Shown here piece by piece: positions 9,909 through 21,500 of a stretch of DNA of 64,000 bases. The position numbers were made by a program, and so were the translations under genes. Under the pieces are notes generated by a model. It saw nothing but the letters and a program-made list of their open reading frames with translations, was not told where the DNA came from and did not search any database. The stretch's first letter is position 1, and the number at the start of each line of letters is the position of its first letter. The DNA comes from Ixodes scapularis. Lineage: Eukaryota; Arthropoda; Arachnida; Ixodida; Ixodidae. Location: the NCBI RefSeq assembly GCF_016920785.2, contig NW_024609884.1:35034882-35098881 (forward strand), written 5' to 3'.

Positions 9909-12154
9909 GAGAAATGACTCGACTCGCTCTTTCTGCTGTGCAGCCGAGCGCTTGGAAAGGTCAGCAGAGCGCGGTAAAAATCTCGGAGGTCATGCACAAG
10001 ACGAAGCCGCGAGTTCTCGCAGCAATGCACAGCAGTAGCAGTGTGGAAATCATGGTGGCGAACCCTACGCTAGCCTTGACGACGTAGAGCATGTTGGAGT
10101 TTTGTTCCTTGTGTCCCACTGCATCTATTATATATATAGTATATCTTCGATTTGCATAAATACGCCCGAGTGATTATGCTTTAGTTTTTTCCTGCATTAA
10201 AATTTACTCCACCGTTCAATACAAATTATAATATTTTTTTTCCTAATCATTAGTACCCTTTCTGCCTCCTGCTCTTTATAGCAGCATAGTTTCGTGTTTG
10301 TACAGTGCCAACGTTTTAGATACCATAGGTTATCAATGTAACCTAGGGGAAACATTTTAATTGTATTTATTGCACGTTTCACCGAATCTCAATCGATATA
10401 GACGTCCTAGCGAATATGAGAGATGCTAAAAGTTGTTGGCAAAACTTACAATGGACGAGTCCTGCTCTTGTACAATTTATTATATATATAATATAAACGT
10501 AATATACAACGCGCTACCAAGGTTAAAAGTACCAAATTTATATTTATGATTATCCCCATAACCGCGGGACTACGTGCAGTCCCGCAGCTCCCCGCACTTT
10601 TCGAACGAACCGGCTCCGATGCGACATCTTCTTCCCTCACAAGGGCCCCGATTCTGGTAAATCCACGTTGTGTGTGAGCTGCTTACTGTCTGAAAAGGAA
10701 CGCTGGAACAATTCAGAAGGGAAGGGAACCGAAAACAAATTCAGGTATCACCGCGAAGAGCGCACACGAGCAACAGATTGGTCGACAACGTTAAGCATTT
10801 CGCCCCATAATGCTGCCGCTGCTCTCGTGTGTGGTTCTTTTGAGACTTCTTTCCTTCTTTCCGTCGTTTTTCTGTCGCCACCGCAATCTCGGGTAGTTTT
10901 TTTTTTTTTTTTTTTTTTGTGTTCGCTTGATACTACGGCATTTACGTGGATTTTCTCGCAACAAGTCCTGCTACGGTTTGAGTGACAAGTGTGGCAACTA
11001 GTCAATGATGACACTGGTCCATTATCGAGATACCCCTCTCTCGACAGAGAGACTCTTGGAGTTTGTGTTTAAATGTTTTCGTGGCGGATATTGCGGGACG
11101 TATGGATACGATCGACAGGTGAGAAACAATTTATTTACGAGCTTTCTTGGTCATGTAGGATGCGAGTAAAGTGCTGCAGTGGATTTTTTTTTTTTTTTAT
11201 TAGATCGTAATAGAATGGAATCTCGTTCTTCGTTGTTATCCGTGTGCTGTTGCGTCGATATTTGCGAATATGCGTGGTAATATTCTAGATTTTACTGGAA
11301 GGTGAATAACAAGTTTGTGTGATTATTGAAAGTGCGTTGTTCGTGCTTATGTGTTTATTTATACTAATGTTATTTTATTGCCTTTACCGTGTTTATACTA
11401 GAATCTAAACTGTATTAAGGTAATAGTATTATTGCATACAAAATGAGTTATATTTTGTTCTAAGGCAGCTCGAGCCCATTGGGAGAAGTAAATTAGTTGA
11501 CTGTAGATAGTAAGTTTAGTACCCCTGCCACACGGGAAAGTTTATATATTTTCATTAAATGATATGGGAATTAATCAGTTCGCGGTCTTGAGTGATTATA
11601 CGAGCGTCGCAAGCTGATTTGTCGACCCCATAATGTCATTCGATGGAAATTACATTAAGTTTTCCATGTGGCCGGGCTATAATGCAAGAATTCAGTGACT
11701 GCACGTGATAACATCGCTTACATGATCGTAAATGACACTTGTCTAGCCGTGTCCGCGTTGACTACGTCTACCTGATTTTCAACTGTGATCTGTCTTGCTG
11801 TGTCCAATCACTGCGTGCCTCGCCTTTTTGTCGAGGTATTTCTGTATAAAACATGCATTCCTAACAGCAATAATTGCGTGACTCAACGTTTTAGACTTGA
11901 AACAATCACATTTTTCTATAAAGGTCTTATAAGTTATACGCATACATCGTGCCATTTCGTACTGATTATTTAGCGGTGTAATGTTTTGCCCGCGTAATAA
12001 AATTTTTCTAGACCGGTTGCTATGTGCAGCTTTCATTTTAGCTAATAAGACAGGCGTACGTGACTTGAAGCGCATTGTCTTCGCTTCGTCGCGCGCCCCC
12101 GATGGCCCTCCTTTGCGACGTTACGAGAAGAGCGCTGCGGCCTTGGTTTCTATA
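9909..12154. other. gene-free stretch
   Basis: No gene seen. Includes short TA-rich tracts (10126-10145, 10479-10495), a T run (10897-10918) and AT-rich unclassified DNA. Confidence 0.5.
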
Positions 12155-12343
12155 CTCCGCGACAACTTTTCTTGGCAATGCAGTGGAAGGTACGTCCCGC
12201 GTCCCCTCTCCCATTTTGAGTGTACGCAGGCTCTCCTCCTCTCCCCGGAAATAGGGGACGAGGAAAGCCTGCGTACACTAGAAATGGGAGAGGGGACGCG
12301 GGACGTACCTTCCACTGCATTGCCAAGAAAAGTTGTCGCGGAG
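12155..12343. mobile_element. foldback element, near-perfect long arms
   Basis: Arms of about 80 bp. Starting CTCCGCGACAACTTTTCTTG, the left arm is repeated in reverse complement at the right end, through GGTACGTCCCGCGTCCCC and GTACGCAGGC, around a small loop. No coding potential despite open frames on both strands. Confidence 0.8.
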
Positions 12344-12371
12344 GTGATGGCCAAAGGCATGCGCCGAGAAA

Positions 12372-12398
12372 GGGGGGGGGGGGGGGGGGGGGGGGGGG
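12372..12398 (+). repeat. G27 homopolymer
   Basis: Uninterrupted run of 27 G between two foldback elements; length should be treated as uncertain. Confidence 0.95.
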
Positions 12399-12400
12399 CA

Positions 12401-12648
12401 GAGGAGGAGGCGAGAGGCGGACGTCAGAACGTCGAGCTCTGGTTGGACAGATTAGTGGGTAGACCTAAAGCTTTGCCTCCACTGCACTCGTCAATGCGTT
12501 AGAACGCGGAACGCCGGCGTCCGGCGTTTGACTCTCGCATCCGAACGCGTTCGACGAGTGCGGTGGAGACAAAGCTTTCGGTCTACCCACTAATCTGTCC
12601 AACCAGAGCTCGACGTTCTGACGTCCGCCTCTCGCCTCCTCCTCCTCT
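12401..12648. mobile_element. foldback element M1
   Basis: Arms of about 100 bp, beginning GAGGAGGAGGCGAGAGGCGG and running through GACGTCAGAACGTCGAGCTC, TGGTTGGACAGATTAGTGGG and TAGACC, close to a GC-rich loop. The GAGCTC and GTGGGTAGAC landmarks recur in the foldback at 60969-61190, suggesting one family. Confidence 0.8.
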
Positions 12649-13975
12649 CTCTCTCTCTGTTTCTCTGTGCATACCTTGGCGTGTATGCTGCACGTGGCTG
12701 GGGCTTGTCGGTGTTGGTTGTTTCTGTTTGTCGCTCTAGTGTGGCTCAGGCATAACCAGAATGTTTTATATAAACACTGCAACTACTTCTCCGGCAACTT
12801 CAATTAACCTATAAACGCTGGCACGGTATAGAGCACATTTTTCAAGTCGCTCAAAACACCTCCAGCGATAAAACAGACGCCGATCGTATGTACCACCCAG
12901 AAAACGTTTCGTGCTTCATTGTCATACTGTTTTTTTTTAACATTGTAGTAGTGCGGCACCACAGACCTAAGGCATGGGCCAATGGCCTTTCTGTAGTGCT
13001 GCAACCCTCCAGGATTTAATAAAGTTTAATATTAATATTAATTATAATTATAATTATTAATTATTTATTTATTAATTTTAGTATTATCATCATTATGATT
13101 ATGATCACCCAGAAAACCACTGAAAAGAGTACCCAACAACGTAAGATTGATGTTCCTTTGTATGAGCACTCGATGAGGTCCATTTTACTATCAGTTACCC
13201 TGGCACCATATTAGTTAATATGGTCCTGGCATCTAAAAGAAAGGAGGGACAAGCGTATCCTACGGATCACGATCACCCCCTACGGTTCCTATAGACATCG
13301 AATACATGGCACCACTGACCCTTCCACGAGTTAAAGAACCTCGACTTTAATTGTGGACTCTCGAAGGGAAAACAGAGTTACAAAACATACACTCGTTCAC
13401 ACAAGACCATATATAGGTCACGTTATTCCCAGATGCCTGGACTTTCCATGACTTTCAAGCCGGCGCTGAAAACGTTTTCGGTGAAGAATGGAATGCGGGT
13501 ATCACCGCCAGGGGAGGCTTCTGTGGAACATATTGCTGACTCTGAACCTGGTCTACGTAGAAAGGACACGAAGCTCATTTCACTCGAAGCCACTGTGAAA
13601 TAGACCTTTCCGGAAATATGTAGCGCCCCGAACCTTCTGCTTGACGCGTTGTGACGTTCTGACGTACAGCACGTGAAATTTTCCAGGAATCAAAGAATTA
13701 ATTGGCGTTAGTTCAACATTTGTAATTCAGAACGCAGAGACGATAAAAGGAAAGCAAGACAGAGTGCGTGATAACCTCGTTCTGTTTTTGTTGTATTTCT
13801 CCTGCGTTCTAAACTCCCAAATCATGAAAGAATGAAACGTGCCGCTTCCAGAATACATGAAGCGTTCCAGTCGGCACGAACGTACATTGGAACAGCACCG
13901 GATGTTGTCTCGCCGCGCAGTGCAATGCAGGGCAGCCGTGAGGTCTCCTGGGGTTTTCCAGGTAGCTACATTGAC
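12649..13975. other. gene-free stretch
   Basis: (CT)n at 12645-12670 and an AT-rich (TTAA/ATTA) tract at 13017-13080; no gene supported. Confidence 0.5.
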
Positions 13976-13986
13976 AGTAAAATGGT

Positions 13987-14191
13987 CAAAATTTCAAAGT
14001 CAAGTTTGGGGGTTTTTACGGGCATCTGGCACGCCCCAGCGGAGGACTGAGGATTAACTTCGACCACCTGGGTATCTTTTGACGTGCAACCGAAAGCTCG
14101 GTTACACGGCGCCTTCTCCGGAATAAGCCTCAGAGTGCGGGTACCTCGGCCGGGATTCGAACCCGCCAGCGCACTCGCCTCGGAGCCACCT
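13987..14191 (-). mobile_element. SINE family R, copy with 11-bp TSD
   Basis: tRNA-derived SINE read on the minus strand: head GGTGGCTCCGAGGCGAGTGC, then the B-box-like GGTTCGAATCCC, then a body with GGTCGAAGTTAATCC and ending TTTGACTTTG. AGTAAAATGGT is duplicated at 13976-13986 and 14192-14202. Homologous to 47172-47419. It resembles known tick tRNA-derived SINEs. Confidence 0.85.
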
Positions 14192-14339
14192 AGTAAAATG
14201 GTGATGATTCAATCCGCAAGCTGACTTATAAAACACATTAGCCATGCACGCAAATACCAGGCATAGACGACGATGACAATTTAGATGTGGCATCAGTCGG
14301 ACAAGCACGTACACATAAACAACTTGACCAAAAAAAAAA

Positions 14340-14760
14340 AAATTTTTTTTTTGTTGCAAGGACAATCTACGCAATGCTGAACGCTCATTGTCCGCCCAAA
14401 ATGTAGCGCTTGGCGCCCGAACCGGAAGCCAAAGCTACAGCACTAACAGTTGTCTTATTCAAAAGTTATAAGTGATTTTCTGAAAGTTTCAATGAGAAAA
14501 TGGGGCCCATTTTCGCCCGTTTTCCGTTTTCGGTAACTGGCGCCATAGACCTTCATGTATTCGAGCTCTCCGTCGGCCCCCATTTTACCATTGAAATTTT
14601 CAGCAAATAACTTATAACTTTTGAATAAAATAGCGGTTAGGGCTGACACTTTGGCACCTGATGAGGACCGCTAGCGCTACATTTGGCCGGGGAAAGGACG
14701 TTCAAATAATGCGTAGAATTTTTTTTTTTGTTGTTGTTGTTGTTTTTTTTCACGGTAAAA
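14340..14760. mobile_element. foldback element G1, about 0.4 kb
   Basis: Arms of about 190 bp sharing ATGTAGCGCT, TTATTCAAAAGTTATAAGT and CCATTT...GCCC, with a centre near 14540. Homologous to 32800-33185. Flanked by T-rich and (TTG)n tracts. Confidence 0.7.
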
Positions 14761-14808
14761 AAATTAACTTATTTTTTATTTTTTTATTTTTTTTTTTTGG
14801 GGGGGGGG

Positions 14809-14814
14809 TTTATT
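14809..14814 (-). terminator. candidate polyA signal of the MCT gene
   Basis: AATAAA on the minus strand, 553 nt after the stop codon, beside a G9 run. The span 14815-15366 would then be 3' UTR. It sits at the edge of a foldback repeat and T-rich microsatellites, so it may instead belong to repeat DNA. Confidence 0.35.
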
Positions 14815-15366
14815 TTGTGTCTGCCTAGGATGAAATATCATAATCGTATTGCTCGACGTTGTGCCTTGGAGCCAAGACTGTCGCTGTTGCTGCTGTAACA
14901 ACCTCAACAAATGCCCATAAGAAGTGTCAAAACAAAAAGTGTATGAGTATCAGCCACCGAACATAGCTTCTACCACAAGGTAACGACTGGTACCCGAGCT
15001 ATCCATTAGTGTAGGGCGTTCGGGAGACGTGAATGCACCTCGTCTCTATCCAATCTAGGAACGCAGAGAGCGATAAGATGGCTCGAATCGACAACATTGT
15101 GAACTCAAGACCGGTAAACAAAAAATGTGAAAAACTCGGGTCTTCATTTTTTTTTCCTCCAGTGTTGAACATTCAACAGATCGCCTGTGTCTACAGTGTC
15201 ATGGTCTAGGTTGACGAATCGCTCGCAGATATCACAACATTGCGAAAATGAGAATGTGAATGCTCGACCAAGCATTGCAGAAGTCTGTTTTGAAACACTT
15301 CATCTCCGTGTCTCCACTTTTCTTCTCTTGGCGTCACGAGTTGGCGATGAGTCGACGACCACCCGA

Positions 15367-15527
15367 TCACACGGCTTGAGGCTTCTCGCAGTCGGCTTTT
15401 TTATCTCTCCGTGTTTGCATTTTGGTTAAGATGGGATCCACGAACCAAATGAGAGAGGAAAAGATGCACGCGCCGGCCATGGTGTAAAACAAGCCGTTGT
15501 AGCTGTTCCAGTTGTCCTTGAAGTATC
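15367..15527 (-). CDS. MCT terminal coding exon (TM12 and C-tail)
   Basis: Acceptor attacag before 15527. The exon opens with GA, completing Gly513, and reads YFKDNWNSYNG, TM12 (about 526-548), then a short charged tail (KMQTRRDKKADCEK) and TGA at 15369-15367. It is short, so it was found by looking for the continuation of TM11 after the donor at 17963: joining gives I-I-G-Y-F-K-D, the usual MCT form. Confidence 0.88.
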
Positions 15528-18500
15528 CTGTAATGGTTGGCAAACATTAGACCTTCAACCCCCTAAACAGACTACATTTTCACTACTTGCCACTCCCACC
15601 TTGGCAAATTGAAGTTTTAATTTAAGTATTGCATCTCTAGGTCTGCATCAAACTCAGCAACCTAGGCCAGCAACAAGAGCAACGTCCAAAGGAAGACCGT
15701 CTCATTAAATACCAACCTTTGCAAAAAAAAAAAAAAAAAAAAGAAGAGTGGGGCTTGTTATTTTTGGAATAACAGGAAAGCAACAAAAGGGACAGTGACA
15801 GGATAGATCACTTCTCGAGGTAACGTATTTTCAGTCATGCTGGACTGGAAATACGATTTTACATTCTAGGAGCACGTTAACAACCATTCACCGAGGGGGG
15901 AGGGAGGGGGACACATGTCATGTTCCATTTGACAAGTTATACGCACCGCTACCAAGGCGCATGCGCTAAAGCGTAACCACACAATATGCGGCGTTTTCAC
16001 GCGTACTTATGCAGAGGAATCACTTTCTACCTCACGCTCGTGCCCCGTCCCTTCCACAGCGCTGCACATATAACTCTTGAATATCAATCATTCCTGAATA
16101 CTTCAGAAAAAGAATGTTACAATCGATTTCGCTATAAACTTTTTACAACACACCAAAAGTTACCTGACAGCTGGTATATTTTTTCCTTCGTAATGAAAAT
16201 TATTTTTGTTATTCTACAAAGCATGTTTATTATTTACATTACATATATAATGAATATGTAAAAAGCAGGCTAAGCAATTACACTGGAACGCAATATTGTT
16301 GTCGAATTTTTATAGGTCTCTTTTTGAACTTGACTACTGGTCAAGTGAGACATTCCTTGATATATTCTGCTTCTAAAGAGGCCGTGGGCCTACATTTTGC
16401 AAAACAAGTTGGTCTTAAAAGCAAAAGCGTTCAATTTGCTGTAGAGTTATTCCTCTGTTTTTCTTTTACTTCTTCATAAAGATTAGTAAGACCATACTCT
16501 ACTAAGGTAGCGAATCGGGCGAGTTAATAAACGTTATGCATGATGAAAACAGCTCAAGAGACGAAGACAGAGTAAAAAACCAAACATGATAGGACGAAGC
16601 TTCGACTTGTCGTATTTGTTTCTTCATTTCATCTTCGTCGTTTGAGCTGTTTTTCTCATGTACTCATACGCCTGGTTGAGGAGCGGAAGAGGGGGGGGGG
16701 GGGGGGGGGGTCGCTGACCGAGTATGTTAGTGCATCGCCGCTCGGAGCATGTGGAGCGAAAGCTCACGCTCCAGAACCCAAGAATCCTGGGTTCAATCAA
16801 AAAGGTATGCACGATGTTCATAGAGATCGAAAGGGATTTTTGCCCTTTCATATCTGTATGAGCATCGTACCATCGTGCGGTCGTATATGACTACTTCGTG
16901 ATGCACGTTAAAGACCTCAAGCCAGCAGTAGTACTGCACTGACTAAATTGCTCGTCTACGCCGTATCTCACTAGTTGCGAGCAGTGTTTATAAAGGTACA
17001 GGGTTGAGAGCATAGCCCAAACAGTTGAAGATGAGGGGAAGGAGAGGAGCTTCCTTCGTAGCAGCACCTTCTTTTGTGTGTCCCTACGTCGCATCCTGTT
17101 CGCTTCTGTACCCCTTGAAGATTAGGCACTTTTAGTACATCGTTTTCAAAGGCCCGCTACTGCTACAGGCGCGCGCTTCAGAGCATGCATCGAAATAGCA
17201 GCGCGAGCTCCCGCTACAAATAACGTGGCCTGAAAACACGATCTACTAAAACTTTCTATTCACCCGTCACTTAAATTTTCTGCCAAGCCGACTTTCTTCC
17301 CTCTCCCGCCCGGGGCTTCCACAGTCCTGCGCATAGCTAGTGAGATAGGGTATATAGAGTGCGTGTATTATCTGTCGCCAGAGTCTGTCAGACCGAGGTC
17401 ACGTTCTGTAAACATTTCACGTCTAATTTGTTTTGATGTTTCCTGGTTTGGTTAAATCCAGGGAAGAGGGAGTTAGGAATATGTAAGCGCGCAAATTTCC
17501 AAAAAGATGTTTTGAATGTTCTTAGAAAGAAGAAACACAATTTTTGTTTGTTCCTGCTCAACATTTCCGAAATATTTACGCATGTCACATTTAAGCTATA
17601 GAGACGCACTTAAGCTACGTGAAGGCAGTCACGCTGGGGGAGATGAACAAGGTGCACATGTGTTGAATGTGGGTCAACGCTGGAAACCTTTTTAAACACT
17701 ACCTCACTTCTAAATGAAAACGTGATTACTGCTACGGAAAATAATTGGCACTAGACGATCTTATATATCGTTCGCGAAAGCTTTCGACACACGCTTCTTT
17801 TTTTTCCATAGCAGAGCGATAACTGCTGCCTTGCTAAACTGCTCAGCTATATCCCAAACCGAATTACGCTACGAAACACAGTGTACACATCAAGAACGAC
17901 CTTAAAAGTTCATAAAAAGAGGAACAATGGGACATAATTAATAAAGTCGGTGAAGACCTCACCTATGATGAAGGGTCTCATAAGTGAGGCTAGCCCGATG
18001 AAGAGGTTGGATAAACCGAAGGCCATTACCGCCAGCTGGGGTCCCAGAAACTCGGTGAGTAGGACGGGAGACATGAAAATGAGTCCTCCGGTCATGAGGC
18101 CAAATAATAAGGTCATCACAACGAAAGACCAATAGCTGTGCATAAACGGCATGACCATCATGATTAGTCCCGTGATGAAGCCGCCGGATATGAAGATCCC
18201 CTTGTTGCTCAAGAGGTTATTGTAAGCCAAGAGGCCAGGAATGGGCTTGCTAAGAAGGTCCGAGATTCCGTACACGGACAACAAAAACACACCATCACTG
18301 GGCGTCAGGCCCTGGTCTGTGGCGTAGTCCGGAATGATGATTATGAATGTAGTAAACACGAAGAAAAACCCTACCGCCGAAATAGTCACGAAAATAAAGT
18401 ATTGGTTACGCAGCAACTGAAGGTCCCGCTGCACAACACGTATGACGGTGGAACACCACGAAACGGCTCCGTTGTCGTTCTCTGGCACTTCTTTTTCCTG

Positions 18501-21500
18501 GGCAGCAGCTACGGAGCCTTCGTGCACTGCAGTCTCTGCTGAGCTCCGTCTAGAATGCAGAAAACCGCTGGATCCCCTCAGTTTGTCGCAGCTGCTCACG
18601 GACGTGCACTTCTTTTTGAGAACGGGTCCTGTCTGCTCATCTCTGCTGAACCGGCGATCACCATCGGACAGCACCATGCACATGTTCGACACAGATATTG
18701 CACAAGTAGATATGTTGTCGGTCTCTTCTGTAGCAGACGCGAGAGATGCGTGAGAAGAAATCCGTCTACCGGTGAACTGCGTGGGGAGATTTGAGCTACC
18801 ATTGTGCATGGGCTGGAAGTCGACGCTCTGGCACTTTTGAAGAGGCTCCAAGACGTCTGTGTCACCTTTTTGGGAAAATTTTGGTGCGTCTGCTTCTGCC
18901 TGGGGAACTTTGGCGAAGGGTCGCAGAAGGATGGCTCCCAGGACCCCGTGTAAGATTATGGCGCCGTAGATAAGCAGAGAGCCCCGAAGTCCGTATTGAT
19001 GGATGAGGTACTCCAGAAGGGCCGGCCAGAAGAAGGAACCAATAGTGGAACCGGAATAGGCCACTCCGCATGCGATGGCACGGTGCTTCTCGAAGCACTG
19101 GGTCAGCAGGAGAGGCGTCAGATTGCAGATAAGCCCGGTCCCGATGCCTGTAAGAGAAAGACATAGGGACATGTGGCACGTGTTGGTTGGCTTTCAATGC
19201 TCAGTTAGCTGCGCAATCCAATTTCCCATTGACAGACACGGGTATAGCATTTGACGAGCTAAGATTTTGCGACTTCTCAGAATGTTAGCCCGTCAAGCGC
19301 TTAACATTTTGCCGAGTCGCGGTTGCTCCCGCTGAAAACTGCCCATAACGAAGGCCACTGAACTTAGTCCCCTGAAGGGCGCTTGAAAACGTACGGATAT
19401 GGCCGGAAGCGGCTGAAACGTCATATCCGTCAGTTAAATATGCCGATGTTTAAGCGCGATGTGCAGTGGGTCCGTGTAAACAACCTTTAAAGAGAAAAAA
19501 AAAAAAAAAAAACACGCGGGGGACGAAGAGGTTTATGGGAGTCGCGTTCCAGGTAGCGTAGCCGAAACAAATATGACATCTGATCACCGCAGGCCATTAT
19601 TATTTTGCCCCGCCTGCCGCCACTACGCACCCGAGGGTTTGTGTACTGCGGCGTAAACTGACTTCCTGCTGTATAAACGTTCGTGTACAAATTGGAGTCT
19701 GACCTTTTCTTCCTCTAACCGATGTTCACTGACGTGATCCTGGCTTCTCCCAACCCAGTGTTGCACGGTAAAGACCCCAGGCTAGTGGTCACAAAGAGGG
19801 GGTAAAATTTTCACTGATCCCTACCCATTTTCAGTACCCCCTGCTTTTTGGATGGAGGTCGTTGCGTTGGCGGATATAAAATGTTGCAACGTGATTTTCC
19901 TCAAGTGAAAAAAAAAAGAACCTTTGCAACGCTGGAGGCTGTCGAGCACCGGCTTTGGATAATATTTGGATGTGTGGCCCCTCGTAAGAAAAGACCTTCA
20001 AGTTGTAGAAGTCTCCTGGTTAATTTTCCTCCGTAATTGGGGCCAACTCATTATTGCGAGAGATTGAGATGCATAAACACTAAGAGTTCTAAAAGGGCAG
20101 GACGATACTTACCATAGACTATGCCTAGGAGGATAACAACCGTGACGATCTCGTCGGCAAAAAAACAGCAGCTGATGGCGACGGAAGTGATCAGCGCTCC
20201 AATCGTGACAATCAATCGAATCGAGAGCAGTCTGCTCAAAGCACTTGCGAAGGGTCCTGCAAAACAAATTAAAAAAAAAAAAAAAAGGTTCTGTCGTTAG
20301 TAATCAAATCAAATCAAATCAAATCAAAGTTTATTATCCGCTTTATAAGAGTGTGTGCATATGTTTTAATCGTTTCTTTTGTTTATGCAAGTCGCATTAT
20401 ATTATTGCAGTTAAAAAGAGGTCTCCTTCTTGGCACGAGTAAAGGACAGAGCCAGGTAGTGTACTGAGTTAATATTGATTAATAAAAATGAAGCCCGAAA
20501 ATACGGAAGGCGTAATGTCAGTCACTAATGAAATTCGCAATAATTTGCCTTATGACATCAAGTTTCACTTACGCAATAATTTAAGGATGTGAATACTGAT
20601 CACAGTTGATATTACATTTTAACCGCCCCCCCCCCCCCCCCCTCTCCCCTCGGGAGCCCAATGTGCTCAAAATCATTATTTATTATTTCATAAGCAAACC
20701 ACATTCGGTGCGTAACACAATTATAAAATAATTTCATAAGCAAACCACATTCGGTGCTATCTCAAGGTGTGAGGAATAGATAACAGCGTACATTGGTACT
20801 AATCTCACCCCTTCCGCATTCTATTTGAACGGGACGTTGCACAGGCCTACTCCCGCCTTACCACGATCGAGTGCTGCGACACGAGGTGATAAAGATCCCG
20901 GCGTTGTAGTTGCAATAGTCCGACTTTAGGGAGTTTTCGTAGAGCGCGTTGCCCCCTCCGCTAAGCCCTCCGCAACGATGAAGCCGCTACTGCGCCTGCG
21001 CGCCGATGGCCTTGATGGCAGAGTTCCGAGTATCGTAGCGGGTTGCGGACAGCGTTGTGGGACGGCCAAAACGATCTACGAAAACTCTCTAATGTTTGCT
21101 TGGTTATACCGTAATCGTAAGGATCTAAAGATGCCTTTGAAAAGAACAAACAGTTCGCGATTGCGCGACGGGACGGGGAATGCCTCGACGCATTCGACAT
21201 GCTGCCCTTGGGAGGAAGGGAGGGGGCACATGGTAACACACGTTGCGCAGCGATTGTTGCTGCCGCAATACGTGTACACATCTCACGCATCGATAACCTT
21301 GAGATTCTCGAGAGCCGCAAGGCCGTGACATGTTGTTCGAGGGATCACTGATCTCGAAACTGTAATTGGAGGTGTCTCGCCACGGTTTCGACAAATATGT
21401 GCGTGTGTGTTTCTTCCAATCGTTTTTTTTATTTATTTTCTTACACAAACTTGCAAAGAGAATCCTTACATTTTTTTTTCTTTTTGCTTCATGGGACAAT

